Below, piece by piece: positions 36,727-45,208 of a DNA stretch of 64,000 nucleotides. The notes below the pieces were generated by a model. That model saw only the letters and a program-made list of their open reading frames with translations, searched no databases and was not told the origin of the DNA. The DNA comes from an uncultured Alloprevotella sp. (GTDB lineage: Bacteria; Bacteroidota; Bacteroidia; Bacteroidales; Bacteroidaceae): positions 1 through 64,000 of the forward strand of contig CALUNU010000006.1 of the NCBI GenBank assembly GCA_944322095.1. Direction: 5' to 3'. Within the stretch, counting starts at the first letter, position 1; each line of letters begins with the position of its first letter. A program made the translations under genes and the position numbers.

Positions 36727-37605
36727 TTAAAGTGACGTTTTTTTCTTGTTTTCGTCTGTTTGCTCCCCCAGTTTGCGGCAGTATTTCCCGCCCACGAGGC
36801 AGTAGAGGCCTATTATTATAAAAGGTATGCTGAGCACCTGGCCCTGGTTGAGCCCGATGAGGGCCTCCATGCGCAGCTCCCACGGCTCCTGCACTTCTTT
36901 GAGAAACTCCACGCCGAAGCGGAAGGCAAAGATGGCCGTGAGGCAGAAGCCGAAGAAGAAGCCCGTGCCCACGCGGCGGCGCATGCGGCGGTAGAGCCAC
37001 AGGCCAACGAAGAAGATGAGCAGATAGGCCACGGCCTCGAAGAGCTGTGCCGGGTAGCGGGCAAAGGTTTCGCCGTGGTTCTGCACGAAGACGAAGCCCA
37101 GGGGCGAGTCGGTGGGTTTGCCCACGATTTCGGAGTTCATCAGGTTGCCCACGCGGATGCAGCAGGCCGTGGCGGGCGTGGCGATGGCCACATTGTCGAG
37201 CACGCGCATGAGGTTGACCTTGGTGCGGCGCACGTAGAGCCACAGGGCCAGCATGAGGCCCACGGTGCCGCCGTGGCTGGCCAGGCCCGCATAGCCTGTG
37301 CAGCGCCAGCCGCCGTCGGCGGTGCGGCCAATGGGCAGGAACATCTCGATGGGGTGCGTCAGGAAGTAGGCGGGCTGGTAGAGCAGGCAGTGGCCCAGGC
37401 GGGAGCCGAGCAGGATGCCCACGAAGCAGTAGAGAAACAGCGGGTCGAACTTTTCCTGCGCGATGCCCTGCTGCTTGTAGAGGCGGGCCACGATGAGATA
37501 GGCGGCGGCCAGCCCCACGCACCAGCAGAGCGAATACCAGCGCACGGCGAAGCTGCCGATGTGGAAGGCCGTGATGTCGGGGTTCCAGATGATGGTTTCG
37601 AGCAT
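36727..37605 (-). CDS. lgt: Prolipoprotein diacylglyceryl transferase
   Basis: Attaches diacylglycerol to the lipobox cysteine of prolipoproteins, first step of lipoprotein maturation in the inner membrane. The 292-residue polytopic protein shows AVRWYSLCWCVGLAAAYLI near the start (Lgt usually has RxYG/xW here), YCFVGILLGSRLGHCLLY, the essential HGG in LASHGGTVGLMLALWLY, and the Lgt signature around CIRVGNLMNSEIVGKPT followed by YPAQLFEA. The order and length are normal. It follows ychF by 18 bp. The many lipoproteins in this window are its likely clients. Confidence 0.95.
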   Translation of the reverse strand: MLETIIWNPDITAFHIGSFAVRWYSLCWCVGLAAAYLIVARLYKQQGIAQEKFDPLFLYCFVGILLGSRLGHCLLYQPAYFLTHPIEMFLPIGRTADGGWRCTGYAGLASHGGTVGLMLALWLYVRRTKVNLMRVLDNVAIATPATACCIRVGNLMNSEIVGKPTDSPLGFVFVQNHGETFARYPAQLFEAVAYLLIFFVGLWLYRRMRRRVGTGFFFGFCLTAIFAFRFGVEFLKEVQEPWELRMEALIGLNQGQVLSIPFIIIGLYCLVGGKYCRKLGEQTDENKKKTSL

Positions 37606-37623
37606 GGCGTAAGGCGTTTTGGC

Positions 37624-38727
37624 TTAGACGTTGAAGCGGAAGTGCATGATGTCGCCGTCCTGCACGACGTAGTCCTTGCCCTCGACGTGGAGCAGGCCGG
37701 CCTCGCGCACGGCGGCCTCGCTGCCATACTTGATGTAGTCGTCATACTTGATGACCTCGGCGCGGATGAAGCCTTTCTCAAAGTCGGTGTGGATGACGCC
37801 GGCACACTGCGGGGCCTTCCATCCCTTGTGGTAGGTCCAGGCCTTGACCTCCATCTCGCCGGCCGTGATGAATGTTTCGAGGTTGAGCATCTTATAGGCA
37901 GCTTTGATGAGACGGTTGCAGCCGCTCTCTTCGAGTCCCACGTCTTTCAGGAACATCTGGCGCTCCTCGTAGGTTTCGAGCTCGGCGATGTCGGCCTCGG
38001 TCTGCGCGGCCACCACCAGGATTTCGGCCCCCTCGTCGGCCACGGCGCGGCGCACGGCCTCGACGTAGGCGTTGCCCGTGGCGGCCGAGGCCTCGTCGAC
38101 GTTGCACACGTAGAGCACCGGTTTGGCCGTCAGCAGGAAGAGGTTGCGGGCCGCCAGCTGCTCTTCTTTCGTGTCGAACTGCACGGTGCGTGCCGACTTG
38201 CCCTGCTCTAAGGCCTCGCGATAGGCTTTCAGCACCTCATATTCGGTCTTGGCGTTTTTGTCGCCTCCCACCTGTGCCGATTTCTCTACGCGGCGCAGGC
38301 GGTTGTCCACCGTTTCGAGGTCTTTCAGTTGGAGCTCCGTGTCGATAATCTCCTTGTCGCGCACGGGGTCGACGCTGCCGTCGACGTGCACCACGTTCGA
38401 GTCGTCGAAGCAGCGCAGCACGTGGATGATGGCATCCGTTTCGCGTATGTTTCCCAGGAACTGGTTGCCCAGTCCCTCGCCTTTCGATGCGCCTTTGACG
38501 AGGCCGGCGATGTCGACGATCTCAACCGTCGTTGGGACGATGCGTCCCGGGTGTACCAATTCGGCCAGCTTCGTAAGCCTTTCGTCGGGCACGGTGATGA
38601 CGCCCACGTTGGGTTCGATGGTGCAGAAGGGGAAATTGGCCGATTGCGCCTTGGCGTTGCTCAGGCAATTGAAGAGTGTCGATTTGCCCACGTTGGGTAA
38701 ACCGACTATACCACATTGTAAACTCAT
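37624..38727 (-). CDS. ychF: Ribosome-binding ATPase YchF
   Basis: A 367-residue Obg-family P-loop protein that prefers ATP and acts at the ribosome in redox and stress responses. Motifs: GLPNVGKSTLFNCLSNAKAQSANFPFCTIEPNVG (G1 and switch I), VDIAGLVKGASKGEGLGNQFLGNIRE (G3), the altered YVCNVDE in place of NKxD that gives ATP preference, a coiled-coil arm at about 130-195, and a C-terminal TGS domain ending in GKDYVVQDGDIMHFRFNV. A -7-like TACCTTTG lies at 38787-38780. First gene of a likely ychF-lgt unit. Confidence 0.96.
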   Translation of the reverse strand: MSLQCGIVGLPNVGKSTLFNCLSNAKAQSANFPFCTIEPNVGVITVPDERLTKLAELVHPGRIVPTTVEIVDIAGLVKGASKGEGLGNQFLGNIRETDAIIHVLRCFDDSNVVHVDGSVDPVRDKEIIDTELQLKDLETVDNRLRRVEKSAQVGGDKNAKTEYEVLKAYREALEQGKSARTVQFDTKEEQLAARNLFLLTAKPVLYVCNVDEASAATGNAYVEAVRRAVADEGAEILVVAAQTEADIAELETYEERQMFLKDVGLEESGCNRLIKAAYKMLNLETFITAGEMEVKAWTYHKGWKAPQCAGVIHTDFEKGFIRAEVIKYDDYIKYGSEAAVREAGLLHVEGKDYVVQDGDIMHFRFNV

Positions 38728-38943
38728 ACCTTATTATATATGTCTGTGAAAGTTCGCGGCAAAATTTTCTGCCGCGGTGCAAAGGTAGTGCAAGGCGAGT
38801 GAAGAGGAAAAGGAAAACGTGTTTTTCTTTTTCTCTTCCGAGCCGCCGCCTACCTTGGGCGTGAGCCAAAGTGTGCAAGGCGAGTGGAATGAGACACCCA
38901 GAGGGCCTATTTATAGGGGCACCGGCCTTAGGATGTATCCTTT

Positions 38944-39000
38944 CCGCGGGTTCCGCTGCGCTCCACCCGCGGCTACTGATAGGTCGGCCCCTTTGGGGCC
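38944..39000 (+). repeat. Single double-hairpin repeat
   Basis: A lone member of the double-hairpin family: CCGCGGGT and ACCCGCGG arms around a 13-nt loop, the linker CTACTGATAGGTC, then GGCCCC TTT GGGGCC. It lies 20 bp before dispersed element D. The 786-bp gap between ychF and the secreted-protein gene otherwise holds element D and a terminator. Confidence 0.85.
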
Positions 39001-39020
39001 GCACATGCCGCGAGGCTGTA

Positions 39021-39413
39021 TAGGAGTGGCGGCAGGAATGCCGCCACTCCTAAAAGCGCTGTTTTTTAACACGGAGAATCGATTATTTTCGCTCTCTCGC
39101 GCTCTTGCTCGCAAATACGCGAAAATCAGAAACGTCTGATGTTCAGACATATCCATCAAAAGCCCCGCCGCAGAGACGTCCGAAAATGGTTTTTTCGCCA
39201 CTATATGGCACGTTTCGGCCCCAATTTTCCTCTGAAAAGTGGCCTTGGATCGAAATTTCCATGGGATGGATCGGCGAATCCATGGGATGGAAATGGAAAT
39301 CCATGGGATGTTTCGGCCGGAGGGCCGCATGGACGGGCGAAAATCTCGCTAAAAGGCGGACGAAGGTGGGCGTCCGCTTTAACTGTTTGCCATATAGCGC
39401 ACAGGGGGTGGCG
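39021..39413 (+). repeat. Dispersed intergenic element, copy D
   Basis: Forward copy, same orientation as A. The terminal hairpin at 39021-39052 is a perfect 14-bp stem (TAGGAGTGGCGGCA, loop GGAA). A G-C pair of copy C is a T-A pair here, a compensated change. Then come ACGGAGAATCGATTATTTTCG near 39071, AAATACGCGAAAATCAGAAA near 39111, CGCCACTATATGGCACG near 39196, CCATGGGATGGA palindromes at 39259-39310, the GGCGGACGAAGG/GCGTCCGC hairpin near 39353, and the terminus CATATAGCGCACAGG. Confidence 0.88.
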
Positions 39414-39454
39414 TCCGCTGTTTCTCCCCTGCCCTGCCTTGGCGCACTGGCACG

Positions 39455-39489
39455 AAAAAGCCGCCTCGCGCTGTGGCGCGGGGCGGCTT
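39455..39489 (-). terminator. Terminator of the secreted T9SS-type protein gene
   Basis: AAGCCGCC and GGCGGCTT arms with an inner CGCG/CGCG stem; read on the - strand it is followed by UUUUU. It lies 25 bp past the stop codon at 39514. Confidence 0.8.
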
Positions 39490-39513
39490 GGTTGGGTGCG
39501 GAAGAAGGGTTGA

Positions 39514-41775
39514 TTACTTCACGTAGATCTTCTTTCCGTTGACGATGTAGATGCCCTTGGTGGCCTTCGTCACGCGGCGGCCGGTGAGGTCGTAGATGAC
39601 GTCGGTCTTGCCAGCTTCGTCGGTGTCGACGGTTGCACCGTTGATGCCCGTGAGCGTGCCGACGGGACGCAGGCGCCACGTGTTAGCGTAGCCCGTGCCG
39701 ATGGTGTTGTAGGTCGTGATGGTGCCTTCGGTGAGGGCGGCGTTGAGCGAGCCGCTGCCGGCGCAGAGGGTGATCTTGTCGCGGCCACCACCCTCGGGTA
39801 CGTAGTAGCATACGAGGTTGTAGGCAGCGGGTTCCATCTCGCTCTTGACCAAGGTGTATTCGCCTGCTTCGTCGGCCGGTACGAGCACGGCCTGTCCGCC
39901 GAAGCGGAACTCGTTGACGAAGGTGGGTTCGAGCGATGCGTCTTCCTGGGCGGCTTCAGCGGCGCTCAGGCTGCCGATGGTGTAGGTGCCTTCTTGTTCA
40001 CCCGGAGTGAAGTACCACAGGAAGGCCGAGTTGTCGCTTTCAGTTTCTTTCCATCCGAGATAGTTGAGATTTTCGGCGTCGGTGGCATTGTAGAGGGCGA
40101 ACGACTTGCCGGGCTGATGCGTCAGGAAAGCGCGGTAGGCACTCACGATCTCATAGGAGGCTTGCGGGTCGAAAGCGATCGTGTCGGCTGCCTCGAGCTG
40201 TACGAGAGCGTCGGCCATGCCGGCTACGTCGTCGTTGTCATAGGCTGTACGCAGGGGCGTCAGGTCGGCTGCCGACCATCCGCCTACGCAGCCTTCGGCG
40301 TTGAGGTAGGGAGCATAGCTGCGCTTGGCGATGGCTATGGGGTCGTATTTTTCAAAGACGATGCTGCTGCCCGGATCGGTGGGAGCGGCCTCGTTGTTCC
40401 AAATCTTCAGGTTGTCCAGAGCCTGGAAGTCGTTGATGCAGGCATAGTCGGTTCCTTTGACGGTAAAGGCGAAGCCGTCGCCGTTGGTGCTGAGCATGAA
40501 GACGCTGTTGGCCAGTTCGTCAGAGTCGGCGCCCATGAGGAGGCTGTTGCCGTTCTCCAAGCCGGTGGCATAGAGCACCTGGCCAGCGCCGGCCTGCTTG
40601 TTGTAAATCTTGAAGCCGTTTTCGATGTCGCCCGTGAAGCACCATTGCAGGCTGTCGCCGAACGTGGCGGGGTTTACGACAGTGGTGTAGTTGCCGTCGG
40701 TGTCGCCTGGCTCATATTGCAGATACTTCGTGCCGCGCAGGGCCATGGTATACCATTGCGTGTCTTCGGCAAACTGGCCGTCGGTGATCGTGGTGGTTTC
40801 GAAGGGCAGGTTGCCGCCCATGCGGTAGGTGAGGGTGATTTCGGCGTCTTCCTCGACGGTGTAGCCGTCCTCGTAGCCCTCGTCGGTCAGGGTGTAGCCG
40901 GCGATGACGGGCACTTCGATGACGGTGCCCGGCTCATAGTAGTTGTCGACCACTTGCAGAGAGTTGCCCTCTTCGTCCACACAGTTGAACACGACGTGTG
41001 CCCAAGCCGAGTACATGAGTATCCAGTTGGTGCTTTCCTCAACAGTGACGGGGAATTCGAGGGGTTCGCCCGTGTTACCGTCGACGCCCGATTCAAAGGT
41101 ATAGTGCTCGATGGCGGGAGCCTCTTCAACCACCATGCCCGTCAGGCCGCGCAGTTGTGCGGGGTTGTCGTGGCCCGTGATTTCCAGACCTGATGCCGCG
41201 TCGACGTAGGCTACGTCGATGGTCACGGCGTCAACCTGTCCCAAAGTGGGCAGGATGATCTGGTAGTCGGAGTTGCCTCCGGCCTGGTTCCAGCCCGTGA
41301 AGGTAGCTTCGTTGCCCGAATAGTCGTTGCCGTTGAAGTAGAGGCCGTTCGAGCCGAGGATGTTCCACAGGCCGGCGCCCGTTGCCGATACCGAGATGGT
41401 GAAGCGTTCGGCCGTGGCTGCCGAGCTGTTGGCTTTGCCGCTCACGAGCTCGGGGATGTAGTTGCCCGTGGTCGATTTAAACGTAGCCGTGGCCGAGCCG
41501 TCGTTGTTTTTAGAGAGGGTTTCGAGCGTCCAGAGGTATTTCTGGCTTTCGAGCTCGGAGAAGGGCAGCTCGGCCGTGAGCACGAGGGCCTGGTTGTCCT
41601 TTTCCATCAGGTAGCCGCTGCGGCCGTTGTTGTAGAGCACAACCTGCTGGCCCGGCTGCAGGCTTTCGAGCGACGTCAGCGGTTCGCCCAGCGAGGCGAT
41701 GACGTCGTCGGCCGACATGGATGCCGTCCCGAAGAGGGAGAGAAGCATCGTCAAGCACAAGTAGAATTTTTTCAT
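39514..41775 (-). CDS. Large secreted protein with C-terminal sorting tail
   Basis: A 753-residue exported protein: signal peptide MKKFYLCLTMLLSLFGTASMSA, then long beta-rich stretches with Gly/Asn/Thr-rich composition and no catalytic motif. Two internal blocks, about 35-170 and 330-470, both look like ricin-type or lectin-like segments (GQQVVLYNNGRSGYLMEKDN; GTKYLQYEPGDTDGNYTT), but this is pattern only. A MucBP-like segment lies near 265-320 (VVDNYYEPGTVIEVPVIAGY). The end, DVIYDLTGRRVTKATKGIYI followed by VNGKKIYVK, is the short Bacteroidales variant of the type IX secretion/Por sorting domain. Surface exposure is therefore likely. Function unknown. It has its own promoter and terminator. 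Confidence 0.8.
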   Translation of the reverse strand: MKKFYLCLTMLLSLFGTASMSADDVIASLGEPLTSLESLQPGQQVVLYNNGRSGYLMEKDNQALVLTAELPFSELESQKYLWTLETLSKNNDGSATATFKSTTGNYIPELVSGKANSSAATAERFTISVSATGAGLWNILGSNGLYFNGNDYSGNEATFTGWNQAGGNSDYQIILPTLGQVDAVTIDVAYVDAASGLEITGHDNPAQLRGLTGMVVEEAPAIEHYTFESGVDGNTGEPLEFPVTVEESTNWILMYSAWAHVVFNCVDEEGNSLQVVDNYYEPGTVIEVPVIAGYTLTDEGYEDGYTVEEDAEITLTYRMGGNLPFETTTITDGQFAEDTQWYTMALRGTKYLQYEPGDTDGNYTTVVNPATFGDSLQWCFTGDIENGFKIYNKQAGAGQVLYATGLENGNSLLMGADSDELANSVFMLSTNGDGFAFTVKGTDYACINDFQALDNLKIWNNEAAPTDPGSSIVFEKYDPIAIAKRSYAPYLNAEGCVGGWSAADLTPLRTAYDNDDVAGMADALVQLEAADTIAFDPQASYEIVSAYRAFLTHQPGKSFALYNATDAENLNYLGWKETESDNSAFLWYFTPGEQEGTYTIGSLSAAEAAQEDASLEPTFVNEFRFGGQAVLVPADEAGEYTLVKSEMEPAAYNLVCYYVPEGGGRDKITLCAGSGSLNAALTEGTITTYNTIGTGYANTWRLRPVGTLTGINGATVDTDEAGKTDVIYDLTGRRVTKATKGIYIVNGKKIYVK

Positions 41776-41831
41776 TGTGATTGTTTTTTATTTGATAAGT
41801 AAGTTGATGAATAAATGGCTGTGTAACTGCG

Positions 41832-41862
41832 CAAAGTTACGTAATTATCCGGCCGGGCACAA
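41832..41862 (-). promoter_or_regulatory. Promoter of the large secreted protein gene
   Basis: On the - strand TTG (41862-41860), 20-nt spacer, TAACTTTG (41839-41832); predicted start near 41825 and a 50-nt AT-rich leader before the ATG at 41775. Confidence 0.75.
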
Positions 41863-41931
41863 AGAAGTCGTCCATTTTATCCTTTTTTTAAAGAAAAAGT
41901 CGTGATGGGGGCTGCTGTGGCGGCGTGATAT

Positions 41932-41970
41932 AAAAAACGGGACAGCCGCGTGCATGGCACGGCTGTCCCG
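41932..41970 (-). terminator. Terminator of the purE-ispG unit
   Basis: CGGGACAGCCG and CGGCTGTCCCG make a perfect 11-bp stem with a further GTGC/GCAC inner stem; the - strand continues with UUUUUUA (A run at 41932-41937). It lies 24 bp beyond the ispG stop. Confidence 0.9.
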
Positions 41971-41993
41971 CAACGGGGGTGGCACGCGGCGCG

Positions 41994-43955
41994 TCAGGCG
42001 GGGCTGCGGCGGTCGGCTTCGATGAGGGCGAGCAGGCGGGCCACGGCTTCGTCGGCCGGTATGTTCTTTTCCACGCAGGTCTTGCCGCGGTAGAGGCTTA
42101 TCTTGCCGCGTGCGGCGCCGACGTACCCGTAGTCGGCGTCGGCCATTTCGCCCGGGCCGTTGACGATGCAGCCCATGACGGCTATTTTCAGCCCGCTCAG
42201 GTGGGACGTGGCTGCCTTGACGCGGGCCACGGTGGTTTGCAGGTCGTAGAGTGTGCGGCCGCAGCCGGGGCAGCTGACATACTCCGTCCGTGTGGTGCGC
42301 TGGCGGGTGGCTTGCAGGATGCCGAAGGCCGTGTTGTCGATGACGGCGTGCGAAAGGGGGGCCTTGCCCTTCGGCGTGTTGTTGAATAGGAACAGGCCGT
42401 CGCACAGCCCGTCGAAGAGCAGCGCGCCGCTGTCGGCCGCGGCCATGAGCTGGAAGTCCTCGCGTGCGGCAGCCGTGCAGCTGTAATGCTGGAAGACGAC
42501 GACGGGGTTGGTGAGCCCCTCGTGCCATAGCTCGTGGATGAGGGCGCGCTGCTCGCCCAGGCGGTTGGGGTGGTTGCTCTGCGCGATGACCACCATTTCG
42601 TCGTGAAGGCGCAGGCAGGCCTTGACTTCGTCGTTGAGCGCGCCGTAGGCCAGGAAGAGAAACTTCAAGGGGGCGTGCGATGCGGCCACGGTCATGAGCT
42701 GCGTGGTGGTGTAGGCGGGATAGGTGTCGTTTTCTCCCGTCCAGGCCGGTGCGTCGACGATGTAGCGCACGGGCAGGCGGTGGGCCGCGGCGGGCAGGCG
42801 GCTGCCGCAGTAGACGTAGTCGGGCAGCGTGGTGCCGCGGCCGGTGCTGCCGTCCAGGCGGTCGCTCACGACGACGGGCGGCCGGCCCCCGCCGATGTCG
42901 AGCACGCCACAGGTGGGGCGCCGCTCGGGCCGCAGGTAGTCGAACGCGGCGCAGGCGCGGGCAGGTATCATGTAGTGCCCGGCACGCTGCACGACGTACG
43001 ACGCCAGTTTGTAGGCCACGGGTATTTCGGCCTCGGGCTCCTCGCTGAGCGACACGCGTATGGTGTCGCCGATGCCGTCGGCCAGCAGGGCGCCGATGCC
43101 TACGGCGCTCCTGATGCGGCCGTCCTCGCCCTCGCCGGCTTCGGTCACGCCCAGATGGAGCGGAAAGGCCATGCCTTCGGCTTTCATGGCGGCGCAGAGC
43201 AGGCGCACCGAGCGCACCATGACAACGGTGTTGCTGGCCTTGATGGAGACGGCCACGTCGCGGAAGTTCTCGCGCATGCAGACGCGCAGAAATTCCATGC
43301 AGCTCTCCACGATGCCCTCGGGCGTGTCGCCGTAGCGGCTCATGATGCGGTCGGAGAGCGAGCCGTGGTTGACGCCGATGCGCAGCGCCGTGCCGTGGCG
43401 GCGGCAGATGTCGAGCAGCTGCCCGAAGCGCTCTTCGAGCCGGCGGAGCTCGGCGGCATATTCTTCGTCGGTATAGTCGACGTGCTTGAACTTGCGGGCG
43501 GGATCGATGTAGTTGCCGGGGTTGATGCGCACCTTTTCGACGATGGTGGCGGCCACGTCGGCCACGGCAGGGTTGAAGTGGACGTCGGCCACGAGCGGTT
43601 TGGTGTATCCCTGGCGGTGCAGCTCGTCGCGGATGGCGCGCAGGTTCTCGGCCTCGCGCGTGCCTTGCGTGGTGAGCCGCACGTAGTCGGCCCCGGCGTC
43701 GAAGATGCGCTTACACTGCTCCACGCAGCCGCGGGTGTCGGTCGTGGCGCACGTGGTCATGCTCTGCAAGCGGAGCGGGTTGTCGCCCCCCAGCGGGAGG
43801 TTGCCCACGTGTACCTCCCACGAGCGGCGGGGGGTGTAGTTGAACAGCTCATAGTCGGGGCGGAAGCCCAGGGCGGCGGAGCTGTAGCGTTCCAGGCTCT
43901 TCATGCCCGTGGCGGTGCTGCAGGCTTCGGAGCCGTGCGTTTCGTTGGCAGGCAT
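41994..43955 (-). CDS. ispG: 4-hydroxy-3-methylbut-2-enyl diphosphate synthase (long type)
   Basis: Iron-sulfur enzyme of the MEP isoprenoid pathway converting MEcPP to HMBPP. The 653-residue form has the TIM-barrel domain (MTTCATTDTRGCVEQCKRIFDAGADYVRLTTQG to about residue 260), the inserted A* domain (about 270-520) shared by plants, Chlamydiae and Bacteroidetes, and the C-terminal 4Fe-4S domain with SCPGCGRTLYDLQ and the later cysteine in VMGCIVNGPGEMADADYGYVG. Start at MPANETHG lies 3 bp after purE; a second ATG 51 bp in (MKSLERYSS) is equally plausible biochemically. Confidence 0.94.
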   Translation of the reverse strand: MPANETHGSEACSTATGMKSLERYSSAALGFRPDYELFNYTPRRSWEVHVGNLPLGGDNPLRLQSMTTCATTDTRGCVEQCKRIFDAGADYVRLTTQGTREAENLRAIRDELHRQGYTKPLVADVHFNPAVADVAATIVEKVRINPGNYIDPARKFKHVDYTDEEYAAELRRLEERFGQLLDICRRHGTALRIGVNHGSLSDRIMSRYGDTPEGIVESCMEFLRVCMRENFRDVAVSIKASNTVVMVRSVRLLCAAMKAEGMAFPLHLGVTEAGEGEDGRIRSAVGIGALLADGIGDTIRVSLSEEPEAEIPVAYKLASYVVQRAGHYMIPARACAAFDYLRPERRPTCGVLDIGGGRPPVVVSDRLDGSTGRGTTLPDYVYCGSRLPAAAHRLPVRYIVDAPAWTGENDTYPAYTTTQLMTVAASHAPLKFLFLAYGALNDEVKACLRLHDEMVVIAQSNHPNRLGEQRALIHELWHEGLTNPVVVFQHYSCTAAAREDFQLMAAADSGALLFDGLCDGLFLFNNTPKGKAPLSHAVIDNTAFGILQATRQRTTRTEYVSCPGCGRTLYDLQTTVARVKAATSHLSGLKIAVMGCIVNGPGEMADADYGYVGAARGKISLYRGKTCVEKNIPADEAVARLLALIEADRRSPA

Positions 43956-43958
43956 GGG

Positions 43959-44465
43959 TCAGTTGGTTTTATACGTGTACTTCACCTCGGCCAGGTCGCT
44001 GTTGGCCTTGACAATCTTGCTTTTCAGTCCGTTCTTGTAGGCTTCGAGGCGGTCGGCCACGGCCGTGTCGGCGAGAGCCAGCATCTCGGCTGCAAGGATG
44101 GCGGCGTTGAGGGCGCCGTTGACGCCCACCGTGGCGACGGGAATGCCGGGAGGCATCTGCACGATGGAGAGCAGGGCGTCGAGGCCGTCGAGCATCCCCT
44201 TGATGGGCACGCCGATGACGGGCAGGGTGGTGCAGGCGGCGACGACGCCGGGCAGGGCGGCGGCCATGCCTGCGCCTGCAATGATGACGCGCAGGCCGCG
44301 GCCCTTGGCTTCGCGGGCAAAGGTTTCCACTTCGGCCGGCGTGCGGTGGGCCGAGAGGGCGTTCATCTCGAAGGGTATCTGCATGTCGTCGAGAAACTTG
44401 GCTGCTTTCTCCATAACGGGCAGGTCGGACGTGCTGCCCATGATGATGCTAACGATAGGAGTCAT
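43959..44465 (-). CDS. purE: N5-carboxyaminoimidazole ribonucleotide mutase PurE
   Basis: Interconverts N5-CAIR and CAIR in purine synthesis. The 168-residue length fits class I PurE. Motifs: MGSTSDLPVMEKAAKFLDD (phosphate loop), ALSAHRTPAEV with the catalytic His, GAGMAAALPGVVAA and GVPIKGMLDGLDALLSIVQMP. It is 3 bp upstream of ispG, and the two are cotranscribed to the terminator at 41932. Confidence 0.95.
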   Translation of the reverse strand: MTPIVSIIMGSTSDLPVMEKAAKFLDDMQIPFEMNALSAHRTPAEVETFAREAKGRGLRVIIAGAGMAAALPGVVAACTTLPVIGVPIKGMLDGLDALLSIVQMPPGIPVATVGVNGALNAAILAAEMLALADTAVADRLEAYKNGLKSKIVKANSDLAEVKYTYKTN

Positions 44466-44523
44466 GATGGTAGATTGGTTTTAAGTGATGGTTCGACAGA
44501 AACGACGAGCGTCCCGCTCACAC

Positions 44524-45141
44524 TCAGGTGAGCAGGACGCTGAAAAAGCCACAGACTATGCCGAGGCCCGTGCCCCATGCCAGTTCGCCCAAGGTGTGCT
44601 GGCGCAGGATGAGGCGTGCTGTCCCCACGGCGCCTGCCAGCACGATGGTCAGGCAGAGCCAGCCCGTGGGGTCGAAGTTGAAAATGAGGGAGAAGGCCAG
44701 CAGCGCTCCGATGACGCCGCCCGAGGCGGCCGAGTGGGCGCAGACCTTTATCCAGTGGTTGGCGATGGCGCAGGCTATCTGGATGGTCAGCGCTCCCGTG
44801 ACCACTCCCAGCGTGAAGCGCGGCATGGGGAGCGAATACATCAGATAGAGCAGCGCGGCGTAGCACATGATGGAGAGAATGTAGGGCACGAAGCGGCGCT
44901 CGCGGCGCCCGAGCTGGTGGCGCGTCCAGCCGTTGAGCCGCCGGTACAGGTAGATGCCCAGCCGCGGGAGGGCTACGGTGAAAACGTAGACCATGGCGAT
45001 GATAATGAGCTTGTATAACGGCGGGTAGAGGTTCAGGTAGCTGAACAGGAAGAGCACGATGAAGGCGATGACCGGAAGGTAGAACGGTGAGAACAGGAGG
45101 GAAATCACCTGGGCTGTGAGTACTAACAGTTTGTTGTTCAT
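44524..45141 (-). CDS. PAP2-like integral membrane protein
   Basis: A 205-residue polytopic membrane protein with about six segments. In the C-terminal half, CAHSAASGGVIGA and ARLILRQHTLGELAWGTGLG occupy the places of the PAP2 motifs (PSGH and SRxxxxxHxxxD); the second keeps R and H but has Glu in place of Asp, and the first is degenerate. Some activity on a lipid phosphate is possible, but a non-catalytic role cannot be excluded. It sits downstream of rpoN in the same orientation with a 67-bp gap. Confidence 0.65.
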   Translation of the reverse strand: MNNKLLVLTAQVISLLFSPFYLPVIAFIVLFLFSYLNLYPPLYKLIIIAMVYVFTVALPRLGIYLYRRLNGWTRHQLGRRERRFVPYILSIMCYAALLYLMYSLPMPRFTLGVVTGALTIQIACAIANHWIKVCAHSAASGGVIGALLAFSLIFNFDPTGWLCLTIVLAGAVGTARLILRQHTLGELAWGTGLGIVCGFFSVLLT

Positions 45142-45208
45142 GTCGGCGTATGTCGGTCCGCGCCGGGCGGGACGGGCCTTTGTGTTGTCGGTCGAAACGG
45201 GGGTGTGC

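Noticed and set aside
42534..44531. Long + strand frame antisense to ispG and purE
   Set aside because: Both - strand genes have full family signatures; the + frame is composition-driven.
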